Assembly (NCBI RefSeq): GCF_009720775.1
Contig: NZ_WNKW01000003.1
Coordinates: 374,028-438,027, forward strand
Direction of reading: 5' to 3'
Source: Pseudoduganella danionis
GTDB lineage: Bacteria > Pseudomonadota > Gammaproteobacteria > Burkholderiales > Burkholderiaceae_D
DNA: 64,000 nt
A program made the position numbers and the translations under genes. The notes under the pieces are model-generated. The model did no database searches and was not told where the DNA came from. It saw only the letters and a list, made by a program, of their open reading frames with translations. This document shows, in pieces, positions 42,066 to 51,100 of the stretch; positions within the stretch are counted from its first letter, which is position 1, and each line of letters opens with the position of its first letter.

Positions 42066-43331
42066 TTATGCCAATTTCAAGTCTTGTGTGGCGGCAATTG
42101 TAACGTTTGGTGAACCGAACGCCGTAGCCACGGTGGCGGCGATCATATCGGCCGTGGCAGCGGACAGGGTCCAGCCCAGATGGCCGTGGCCCGTGTTGTA
42201 GAACACGCTTGGCAGCTTGCCGCGGCCCACCCGTGGCATCAGGTCCGGCATCATCGGGCGCAGGCCGGCCCATGGCGTGATGTTGCGCGTGCTGACGGAG
42301 GGGAAGCACTGCTGCACCCAGGCCACCAGCGGGGCGATGCGGTCGGCACGGATGTCGCGGTTGTAGCCATTGAATTCGGCTGTGCCGGCGACGCGGAAAC
42401 GGTCTGCGCCGAAGCGGCTGGCGACCAGCTTGGTGGCGTCGTCGAGCAGGCTGACATTGGGCGCGCCCGCGCGGCTAGCCTCATCGTTGAGGTGGACGGT
42501 GATGGAATAGCCTTTGACGGGATAGACGTTGACGCGGTCGCCGAACATGGCGGCCAGTGCGCGGCTGGTCACGCCGGCACATACCACCACGGCGTCGTAG
42601 CGTTCCGTCACGCTGCCACCATCCTGCGCCAGCGTGATGTCGGCTCCCGTCGCATCGGCCTGCACGGCGCTGATCTGCTGCTCGTAGCGTAGTTGCACGC
42701 CGAGTTTTTCTGCCGCCTGTGCCAGCCCCGTGGTGAATTTGTGGATGTCGCCGCTGCTGTCGCTTTCCGTGTAATAGCCGCCGTAGTATTGACCGGCCAG
42801 CGTCGGTTCGATCGCGCGCATTTCATCGGGCGTGACCGCGCGGCGCGGCAGGCCGCCTTGTGCCAGCAGGCGGCTGACGGCACCGGCATGCTCGAAGCCG
42901 GCCCGGTCGCGGTAGATGTGCAAGATGCCCTGACGTTTCAGATCGAACTCTATGCCTTCCTGCTCGGCCCAGCTAAACAGATGCTCGCGTGCCGCCACGG
43001 CCAGCCTGGCGGTGGCGATGGTGTTGGCTTCGTAGCGCGGAATGGCGGCGATGAATTCGCCGAACCACGACAGCTTGTGCCAGCTTGGCTTGGGGTTGAC
43101 CAGCAGCGGCGCATCGTTCTTCAGCATCCATTTCAAGCCTTTGAGGATGGTGCTGGTGTGGTTCCAGACTTCGGCATTCGACGCGGATAACTGGCCGCCG
43201 TTGGCATAGGAGGTTTCCATGGCGGCGTAGCGGTGGCGTTCCAGTACGGTGACGCGGAAACCGCGCCTGGCCAGGGCGTAAGCAGTGGTAACGCCGGTGA
43301 TGCCGGCGCCGATGATGGCGATGTGTTTCAT
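42066..43331 (-). CDS. dadA: D-amino acid dehydrogenase
   Basis: FAD enzyme that oxidises D-amino acids to keto acids at the inner membrane. The 421-residue protein has the dinucleotide fold GAGITGVTTAYALARRGF at the N-terminus, the flavin-contact motif TSYANGGQLS and the C-terminal GHGHLGWTLS typical of DadA. I chose the ATG at 43331, preceded by GGAG. A tandem glycine riboswitch lies upstream and points into this gene, so expression should rise with glycine. That suggests glycine oxidation or D-alanine/glycine catabolism as the physiological job. Confidence 0.93.
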   Translation of the reverse strand: MKHIAIIGAGITGVTTAYALARRGFRVTVLERHRYAAMETSYANGGQLSASNAEVWNHTSTILKGLKWMLKNDAPLLVNPKPSWHKLSWFGEFIAAIPRYEANTIATARLAVAAREHLFSWAEQEGIEFDLKRQGILHIYRDRAGFEHAGAVSRLLAQGGLPRRAVTPDEMRAIEPTLAGQYYGGYYTESDSSGDIHKFTTGLAQAAEKLGVQLRYEQQISAVQADATGADITLAQDGGSVTERYDAVVVCAGVTSRALAAMFGDRVNVYPVKGYSITVHLNDEASRAGAPNVSLLDDATKLVASRFGADRFRVAGTAEFNGYNRDIRADRIAPLVAWVQQCFPSVSTRNITPWAGLRPMMPDLMPRVGRGKLPSVFYNTGHGHLGWTLSAATADMIAATVATAFGSPNVTIAATQDLKLA

Positions 43332-43390
43332 GCGGGACTCCAGACTCGTCAAAGGGTGTGGTCGACGCGCGACATGCGGATCGACACCCC

Positions 43391-43584
43391 CTCTGTTCGG
43401 GACCTGAGAGATTCACGACGGCCACGGGTAGCGACGTCGCTTGCTCCTTCGGTGCAGCGGGCGACGGCTAGCCCGGTTGCTCTTCAGAGTTTGAAATGCG
43501 GTATCGGTCCTTTTGCCTGAGAGTTTCCGGGGCGGTTGCTCCTTCGGCGCTGTAGGATACGGGTTCGCTACAGGCTCTCCCGAT
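43391..43584 (-). promoter_or_regulatory. Tandem glycine riboswitch upstream of dadA
   Basis: Two glycine aptamers in series on the minus strand. Aptamer 1 (43584-43503) is closed by ATCGG/CCGAT and holds the conserved CGCCGAAGGAGCAA and ACTCTCAGGCAAAAGGACC. Aptamer 2 (43489-43391) is closed by CTCTG/CAGAG and holds GCACCGAAGGAGCAAG and ATCTCTCAGG. The linker is 13 bases. Between aptamer 2 and dadA, a GGGTGT/ACACCC pairing may be part of the expression platform. Confidence 0.95.
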
Positions 43585-43653
43585 ACGGCGTTGGCTTTTG
43601 GCCATCTTGCAAAACCGGCAGCTTACAGCAAAATCTGCGGCCACACCAGCGCT

Positions 43654-44565
43654 TCAGGCGCGTACGCCGTGATCGTCGTGGCTGAGCACCAGCGGCATGG
43701 CGCGCGCCCAGCGGTTGGCCGACAGCGAGAACGCCAGCGCATGCACCTGATGGTACCAGCCGGCCGGAATATAGAGCAGCTGACCCGCTTCGACGATGCA
43801 TTCGATCAGGCTGGCCTGCTGCGCCAGCGGATAGCGCTGGTAGTCGGGCGCTTCGGCATCGACGGGGGAACCGATCAGGATTTCATTGGCCGGCTTCACG
43901 TATAGATAAGGTTCGTGATGGGGCGGCGCCAGCATGATGCGCTTGCTGCCCCAGATCTGGGCGAAGATGTTGTCGTCGTAATCGGCGTGCAGTGGCGTGA
44001 TGGTGCCGGCCGGCCCTATCCAGAAGCGCGGCGGCCCCATTTTGTCGAAGTAGCTGGGCCAGTGGCATAGCCGGTTCAGTTCACGCAGTTCCAGATTACC
44101 CAGATAGGGCGGCAGGCTGTAGTCGCCTGCCGCGATCAGGTCCAGATAGGCGCCCATGGTCATGTCCTGCATGGCGCGGTCCGGTGCGAAGGCGGTGTTG
44201 ATGTAGTCGCCCACGCGTGCGCGCACGGGCATGCCCGCATACTGCTGGCGTAGCACGCCGGCATCCATCTGGCTGAGCGGCCAGCGTGTTACCGGCTCCG
44301 TCAGCAGGAAAGGCTGGCCCTGTGCGGCCAGCGCGCGGAATTCGGCCGCATCCAGATTGCGGTAGCGCGGCACGCTGCTGATCAGCGGCAGCGCACTGGT
44401 AGCGTGCTGGATGGCGGCGCGCATGGCCGCCACCGAGGTGACGCCGCGCACGGCCGCATCGCGCTGGGCGCGTGCCTGCTGGCGTACGGCCGCCAGTTCC
44501 GGCGCGTGCGCTTCAGCTTCCAGCACACGCGGCGGCAGGCGCGCCAGATCGGTGTTCTGCTCCAT
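43654..44565 (-). CDS. Cupin-like (JmjC/FIH-type) domain protein
   Basis: A 303-residue protein of the cupin_8 group, relatives of Fe(II)/2-oxoglutarate hydroxylases. The metal site is visible as HADYD in GTITPLHADYDDN, and the later His in PAGWYHQVHAL. Substrates in bacteria are mostly unknown. I chose the ATG at 44565, which shares its first base with the last base of the stop of the upstream DUF885 gene (TGATG), so the two are coupled; a longer frame reading back through DUF885 has no cupin similarity. It lies upstream of, but outside, the glycine riboswitch unit. Confidence 0.85.
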   Translation of the reverse strand: MEQNTDLARLPPRVLEAEAHAPELAAVRQQARAQRDAAVRGVTSVAAMRAAIQHATSALPLISSVPRYRNLDAAEFRALAAQGQPFLLTEPVTRWPLSQMDAGVLRQQYAGMPVRARVGDYINTAFAPDRAMQDMTMGAYLDLIAAGDYSLPPYLGNLELRELNRLCHWPSYFDKMGPPRFWIGPAGTITPLHADYDDNIFAQIWGSKRIMLAPPHHEPYLYVKPANEILIGSPVDAEAPDYQRYPLAQQASLIECIVEAGQLLYIPAGWYHQVHALAFSLSANRWARAMPLVLSHDDHGVRA

Positions 44566-46430
44566 CAGGCGCGGGCGATATAGCGGTCTACCACGGTAGG
44601 CAGTACCGTCAGCGGCACGCCGCAGCTGCTGACCAGCGCATCGTTGAAGGCGGCCAGATCGAACTTGCTGCCCAGCGCAGCCTTGGCGCGTTCGCGCTGG
44701 CGCAGGATTTCGTTGTGGCCCATCTTGTAGCCGCAAGCCTGACCGGGCGAAACAGCGTAGCGGTCCATTTCGCTGGTCATGGCCTGTACGCCGCGGCCCG
44801 TGTTCTCGACGGCGAAGCGGATGGCCTGCTGGCGCGTCCACTGCAGCGCGTGCATGCCGGTATCGACCACCAGCCGCACGGCGCGGAACAACTGGCCTTG
44901 CAGGTAGCCGATCTGGCCGAAGGGATCGTTCTGGTACAGGCCGAATTCGTCGACCAGCTGTTCCGAATACAGGGCCCAGCCTTCGACGAAGGCGTTGAAG
45001 CCGATCAGTGAAGTAATCAGCGGCAGTTCGTTCTGGCGTTCAGCCATATAGGCGAGCTGGAAGGCGTGGCCGGGCAGACCCTCGTGCGCCGTCAGCGAGG
45101 ACAGCTCATGCTTGGCCCACAGCTTGGTGCTCTTCAGGTTGATGTAATAGATGGCCGGACGCGAACCATCGAGCGAGGCCGAGTTCATATAGCCGAGTGC
45201 CGCACCGGCTTCGATATCGGCCGGCACGCGCTTGATCTGCAGCGGTACTTTCAGGCCCAGCTTGGAAATTTGCGGCATCAGTGCGCGGAAGGCTTCTACG
45301 CGTTCGTTGCAATAGGCGATCAACTGGGCGCGGCCAGCATCGTCGTCGGCATAGAAGCGCGCCGGATCCTTGGCCAGCGCCTGCAGGCGCGCACCCACAC
45401 TGCCTTGCGTCATGCCCTGCGATTTCAGGATGCCGTCGATGCGGGCCTGAATTTCACGGATCTGCTGCAGGCCGATGGCGTGGATTTCGCGTGCACTCTG
45501 ATTGGTCGAAGTTCCCAGCTTGAGTGCCCACTCGTAGTAGGCGGCGCCTTCTGGCAGACGGTGTACGCCGGCCGTGGCCGGTGCATGTGCGGTGGCTTTG
45601 CGGAAGGCTGCGATCTGGCGGTCCAGCGCCGGATAGACGGCGCTTTCCACCAGCTTCTGTGCGCGCTGTTGCCAGTTGCCGGCCAGGCCCAGTTTGGCCG
45701 TACGTTCCGTCAGCGACGTCACCAGCTTTTGGTCGGCCACTTTAGTTTTGCGGTAGTCCTGCAACTGGCCCAGTGCCGTGCGGGCGATGTAGTTGGGCGG
45801 CATGATGCCTTGGCTGGCTTGCTGTTTGATGCGCGCGGTTTCCTGATCGAGCACGCTGGCCAGTGCGGCCACGCGCTCCAGATAGGCTTCGGCATCGGCG
45901 GCGTTGGCGATCTGGTGCTGGCTGTCGAGGAATTCGGGGATGCGCACGATAGCGCCATCCTGCTGGGTAACAGGGTAGGGCGCCGTGCCGCCGAAGAAGC
46001 CGCTGGCGGCGCCGCCGAAACTGAAGCGGATGCCGGCCTCGCCTTCGCTGGCGGCATAACGCACGGTGTCGTAACGCACTTGCGCATCGGCGCCCAGCGC
46101 GTTGCGGTCGATGGCGTTTAGGCGCTGCAGCATGCTGTGAACCTGCGCTGCCCATGCGGCGTCGCCGGCTGGCGAAGCATCTTCCAGCTTGCCCTTGAGG
46201 GCGGCGCGCTCGCCTTTGTCCAGCCCCAGCGAGCTGGCAGTGGTGGGCGTCAGCTGCAAGATTTCATCGGCAAAGCCGGCCAGCAACTGGGTCAGCGCGG
46301 CATCGGCCGGGGTGCCGGCAGTGGCAGGCGTCTGTGCTTGCGCGCGTAGCGGGAGGGCACCCAGTGCAGTGGCAGACAGGGCGGATAGCAGCAGTTCGCG
46401 GCGGGACAGACTCGATGGCATAGGGTTCAT
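44565..46430 (-). CDS. DUF885 family exported protein (putative zinc carboxypeptidase)
   Basis: A 621-residue protein with a twin-arginine signal (LSRRELLLSALSATALGAL). The family motif TAHEGLPGHAFQLAY provides an HExxxH-type metal site, and the C-terminal QACGYKMGH segment is also typical of DUF885. Family members have been proposed to be metallopeptidases; activity is not settled. Two ATGs (46430, 46421) are possible starts. It is the first gene of a pair with a cupin protein. Confidence 0.88.
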   Translation of the reverse strand: MNPMPSSLSRRELLLSALSATALGALPLRAQAQTPATAGTPADAALTQLLAGFADEILQLTPTTASSLGLDKGERAALKGKLEDASPAGDAAWAAQVHSMLQRLNAIDRNALGADAQVRYDTVRYAASEGEAGIRFSFGGAASGFFGGTAPYPVTQQDGAIVRIPEFLDSQHQIANAADAEAYLERVAALASVLDQETARIKQQASQGIMPPNYIARTALGQLQDYRKTKVADQKLVTSLTERTAKLGLAGNWQQRAQKLVESAVYPALDRQIAAFRKATAHAPATAGVHRLPEGAAYYEWALKLGTSTNQSAREIHAIGLQQIREIQARIDGILKSQGMTQGSVGARLQALAKDPARFYADDDAGRAQLIAYCNERVEAFRALMPQISKLGLKVPLQIKRVPADIEAGAALGYMNSASLDGSRPAIYYINLKSTKLWAKHELSSLTAHEGLPGHAFQLAYMAERQNELPLITSLIGFNAFVEGWALYSEQLVDEFGLYQNDPFGQIGYLQGQLFRAVRLVVDTGMHALQWTRQQAIRFAVENTGRGVQAMTSEMDRYAVSPGQACGYKMGHNEILRQRERAKAALGSKFDLAAFNDALVSSCGVPLTVLPTVVDRYIARA

Positions 46431-46581
46431 GGCTTCCTCAGTGTGGGCGGGGCGCTGTGTTGGGGCGCGAAGCGGAACTTAGCGGTTCCGTGGCTGGCTG
46501 TCAATCCGTCAGGTTTTGCTTAGCGGCTCTTAAGATTCGGGGTGTATGATCTAAATGTTAATTAAATGTTAGTGATTTCCC

Positions 46582-47478
46582 ATGTCGAAGCTGCCTACAC
46601 CTGCTACCCGTCGTCGCGCCCTGTTGCTGGCGCTGGCCGCCACGCCGCTGGCGCGTGCGGCCGAACTGCTGGATAACCCCGCAGCCGGAGCGCCGTCGTC
46701 GGCGACGGCCTTGCTGGCGCGACTCGAGAGTGAATCAGGCGGGCGCCTGGGCGTGTTTGCGCTGAATACGGCCGATGGCCAGCATGTGCAGCACCGCGCC
46801 GACGAACGCTTCCCGTTCTGCAGTACGTTCAAGATGATGCTGGCAGGTGCCGTGCTGGCACGCGGTCCGGCGCTGCTGGCACAGCGCATCCCTTACGGTA
46901 GTGCTGATTTGCTGCCGCATTCGCCGATCACGGGCAAGCATGTGGGACGCGGCATGACAGTGGCGGCGCTGTGCGCTGCCACCATACAGTACAGCGACAA
47001 TGCGGCAGCCAATCTGCTGATCGCGCGACTGGGCGGGGTGGCGGCCGTGACGGCGTTTGCCCGTTCCATCGGCGATCAGGCGTTCCGGCTAGACCGCCTG
47101 GAAACCGAGCTCAATACGGCACTGCCCGGCGATCTGCGCGACACCACCACGCCGGCGGCCATGGCCGAATCGCTCAACCGGCTGGTGCTGGGTAATGCGC
47201 TGACGACAGCGGCGCGCAAGCAGCTCAAGGATTGGCTGCTGGGGAATACCACAGGCGATACGCGTATCCGTGCCGGTGTCCCTAGCGGCTGGCTGGTGGC
47301 CGACAAGACGGGTACCGGTGACTACGGCAGTACCAACGATATCGGCGTGATTTGGCCGCCGGGCAAAGAGCCCATCGTACTGGCCGTGTACTTTACCCAG
47401 CCGGGCAAGGATGACAAGGCGCGCAATGAAGTGATCGCCGAAGCGACGCGCATCGCGCTGGCCGCTTTCAAGTTCTAG
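46582..47478 (+). CDS. Class A beta-lactamase
   Basis: A 298-residue exported serine beta-lactamase. All class A landmarks are present: the active site FCSTFK near residue 80 (Ser70-x-x-Lys73 in standard numbering), YSDN (Ser130 loop), the omega-loop RLETELN (Glu166, Asn170) and DKTGTGD (Lys234-Thr-Gly). Residue 69 is Cys but the residue at 238 is not Cys, the same combination as in Burkholderia PenA-type enzymes and unlike KPC. The signal has two or three Arg followed by a hydrophobic run ([17 protein letters not shown]), suggesting Tat export. No AmpR/PenR-type regulator is adjacent. Confidence 0.95.
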   Translation: MSKLPTPATRRRALLLALAATPLARAAELLDNPAAGAPSSATALLARLESESGGRLGVFALNTADGQHVQHRADERFPFCSTFKMMLAGAVLARGPALLAQRIPYGSADLLPHSPITGKHVGRGMTVAALCAATIQYSDNAAANLLIARLGGVAAVTAFARSIGDQAFRLDRLETELNTALPGDLRDTTTPAAMAESLNRLVLGNALTTAARKQLKDWLLGNTTGDTRIRAGVPSGWLVADKTGTGDYGSTNDIGVIWPPGKEPIVLAVYFTQPGKDDKARNEVIAEATRIALAAFKF

Positions 47479-48098
47479 CGCTGGTGCCAGCTCACGTGGC
47501 CTACCAGTTGGGATGGTGGCTGCGGTAGCGGCGGTAATATCAGTTGTGCATGCAGGGCATGGTCCGGCCGTTCGCCCGTCCATTCCGTCAGCGCTTCGGC
47601 GCGGCATTTGTATCCGGCTTCCAGCCGGCACCAGGCTTGCGCCAGCGCCAGCGCGCGCTGCGACGCAGGCACTGCCTGCAGCCGCGCCAGTGTGGGCGGC
47701 CCCAGATAATCGCGCGCCAGCGCGGTCCAATCAGGTATTTCCAGCACGGGCGTCAGATCGACACCGATAGGCCCATGCAGGTTCACTGCGGCTACGGCAT
47801 AGCCATCGCTATAGGCAAACGAGCAGTGGGGCGCTGGCGTGGTGCTGGCCGCGATGCGGATCTGCGCGGGCTGGCCACGCTGGTTATCGATGTGGATGTC
47901 GGTGGGCGGGCGTTGCAGCAGGCTGGCCAAGGCCTGCGTGAGCGCCTGCCGGATGGCCAGCCGCGCCTGCGGACGGCCATCGCCAGTGCCAGAGTGCGGC
48001 AAGTGCAGGCCCAGCACCAGTATGCCCTGCGGCGACAGATGCAGTGTGCCCGGCCATGGCTGGACCGTGACGGGCGGCTGCAGGGCGGGCGCTGGCAT
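47475..48098 (-). CDS. 4'-phosphopantetheinyl transferase family protein
   Basis: A 207-residue Sfp-like enzyme that would attach the phosphopantetheine arm to the carrier domain of the neighbouring synthetase. The magnesium motif appears as PIGVDLTPV, and the second motif as [12 protein letters not shown], where the usual WxxKEA has Leu instead of Lys. This deviation is notable but occurs in diverged members. The gene starts 22 bases after the stop of the Pls-type synthetase on the same strand. Its end overlaps the convergent beta-lactamase by four bases. Confidence 0.8.
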   Translation of the reverse strand: MPAPALQPPVTVQPWPGTLHLSPQGILVLGLHLPHSGTGDGRPQARLAIRQALTQALASLLQRPPTDIHIDNQRGQPAQIRIAASTTPAPHCSFAYSDGYAVAAVNLHGPIGVDLTPVLEIPDWTALARDYLGPPTLARLQAVPASQRALALAQAWCRLEAGYKCRAEALTEWTGERPDHALHAQLILPPLPQPPSQLVGHVSWHQR

Positions 48099-48120
48099 GG
48101 CGGCCTTGCCGGTCGTGTGT

Positions 48121-51100
48121 CTAGCGGGCCGGCGCGGCAGGGCAGCCGGCCCAGTAGCTGCGCGGTGGAATCTGCTCGCCCTTCATCACCAGCGTGAGTG
48201 CGCCGAGGCGGGCCTGATCGCCGACGACGGCGCTATACAGCACGGCGCTGCGCGGTCCCATATACACTTTGCTGCCGATCTGCACGTGGTCGATCTTCAT
48301 CACGCGGTCTTCGAACAGGTGGGTCTGCGGACAGGTGAGGGCATTCAGTTCGCTATGGTCGCCGATGTGCACACAATCGAATTCCGTGATGTCGGTGGTG
48401 TCCAGATACACGCCCTTGCCGATGCGGCAGCCCAGCAGATTGAAGGCCAGCGGCAGCCACGGCGTGCCGCGCAGGTAGCGCATGAAGTTGGGCACGGCGA
48501 TGCCTTCGTACAGATTGGTCACGCCTTCGGACAGCCAGACGAACGGGGTCCACATGGGTTCGGACTGTTTGCGGTAGCGCCCGATCAGCAGCCATTTGAG
48601 CAGCACCACAAACACGTAGTTGCCGATGCCGTAAGCCAGGCCGGCCAGCGTCAGATCCCAGGTCACTTCGGCCCAGCGGCCCGCACCGGCGGCCGGCATT
48701 ACGGCCAGCACCAGCGTATAGCCGACTGCGATCACCAGCGCATGGGGCGCGACGATGCGGAAGGCTTCGATCAGGCCACGGCCCAGACGGCGCAGCGGTG
48801 ATGGGTGGAAGGTCAGCCATTCGGGATAGCCGCTGGTCTGTTCGCGTGCGGGCAGGTTGATAGGCGGCGAGCCCAGCCAGGTGTCGCCGCTCTGCATGCG
48901 GCTGTTGTCGGGCGCACGCGAATGCACGCCGATCAGCAAATGCTCGGGCAGTACCGTGCCGTCCGGGATGTAGGCGCCATTGCCGACGAAGCTGCGGTGC
49001 GATACCACGGTGGGCTGCATGGTCATCCAGCCGCCGTCGATTTCTTCATCGCCCAGCATGACTGCATCGGCGATGAAGGTTTCGTCACCCAGCGTCAGCA
49101 TGTCGGGCACCACACCGAGCGCGGTGGAGATTTCTGCATCCTTGCCGACCTTGGCGCCCAGCAGACGGTACCAGTTGGGCGCGAACACGGTGGCGTAAAT
49201 CCCGTGCAGCACATTCAGGCTGGATTCCTGAATCTGGCTGACCAGCCATTTGGCGCAGTAGGTGCGGCTGTGGATGGCGAAGCGGCCCGGCCGCAGGCGC
49301 GGCAGCACGCTCCAGCGTATGCCGGCCGACAGCAGGGCGGTCAGGATGATCAGCACGGTGCTGGCCGGGAAGGCCAGCAGGAAGTAGCGCAGCAACTGGA
49401 TGCGCAGGTCGTCGCCCTGTATCCATGGCAGCCAGCCCGCTTCGTCGAACCAGTCGATCAGTACGAAGCTGGGGAACACGGGCATGAAGAACAGGGTCAC
49501 GATCAGCAGTATGCCGAACAGGAAGAACAGTGCTTCGCCGGCACGGCGCACGGCGCTGGCAGGTGGTCGGGGCGGCAGCAGGCTGCTGTCGAAGGCGCCC
49601 ACATCGCGCGCCGGCGAGCCGGCCCAGATCCGGCCAGCGGCCACGGTCTGGCCATCGGCCAGTGCCGACTGGCCTTCCAGATGGCCGAGCACCGCAACGC
49701 GGGTATTGCCTTCGAGGACGGCGAAGGAACTCACGCAGGCGTCCTGCTCCAGCGTGATGCGGCCCAGCAGCAGGCGGCCGCGCTGGACGCGCGCGTTTTC
49801 GAAGTTGACGGCATTGCCGACGCTGACGTTGTCGCCGATTTCCAGCAAGTCGGGCGCGCGCAGCGTCATCGAGCCGATGATGACTTCCTTGCCTATCTTG
49901 GCGCCTAGTGCGCGCAGCCACCAGCTACTCAGCGATGAACCGGACAGCAGATAGGCCGGCGCCGCTTCCACCAGCCGGTCGGCCAGCCACCAGCGGTAAT
50001 AGGTCCAGCCCCACAGCGGGTAGGAGCCGGCTTGCAGGCGGCCGGCGATCAGCCATTTTCCGGCGATGGCAATGGCGAATTCGGCCAGCGTGGCGAGCAG
50101 GAATACGGCTACCGACGCGGCGATGGCGCGTGCTACCGAGTCGCCCGGATCGCCCGTGAAGAAGTGGTAGGTGAAGAACGGCGCCAGCCACTGCGCCATG
50201 CGCAACGCCACCAGTGCCGGCATGGCGGCAGCCTGTGCCAGTCCGCAGGTCCAGCGTTTCAGGGTAGACGGTGGGCTCCAAGGCGCTTCTTGCTGCGCTG
50301 GCGTGGCGGCCGGCGCATCGGCCAGCACCTGCGCGATCTTACCGATCTGGCGCTGCTGGTAGATGTCGCGCACGGTGATGTGGGCGAAGCGGGGATCGGC
50401 ACGCAGCGCCGAAGCCAGTCGTGCGGCGAAGAAGGAATGGCCGCCCAGATCGCTGAAGAAATCAGCCTGACGCAGGATGGGCTGGCCCGGGAACAGGGTG
50501 GCCAGCGCCGCAAACAGCGCTTGCTCGGCAGGCGTTTCGGCCAGATCGGAATCGGCGCCGGCATCGCTGCCTGCGCCTGCAATGTCAGATTGCAGCGGCA
50601 GGGCTTTCAGAACTTTGCGGTCGATCTTCCCCGAGGTCAGGCGTGGCATGGCGTCGAGGAACTGGTAGCGGCCCGGCACCATATACGGCGGCAGGCTGGC
50701 TGCCAGTGCGGCCCGCAAGGCACGTGGTGCCGGGGCGTTGCCAGCGTCGGCCACAAGATAGGCGACTAGCTGGTCGATGCCGTCGTCCTTGCGCAGCAAT
50801 ACGGCCACCGTGCCCACGCCCGGCTGCTGGGCCAGCACGGCTTCGATTTCGCCGAGTTCGACGCGGAAGCCACGGATCTTGACCTGATCGTCGGCGCGCC
50901 CGAGGCAAACCACTTCGCCATCGGCGCCAATGCGGGCCAGATCGCCCGTGCGGTACAGGCGCGCATCATGCTGGCCGCAGCTCCACGGATTGCTGAGGAA
51001 TTTTTCTGCCGTCAGATCGGGCCGCCCCAGATAGCCGGCGGCCAGACCGGGGCCAGTGATGCATAGCTCGCCTGTGGCGCCGCGCGCCAGCAGCTTGAGC

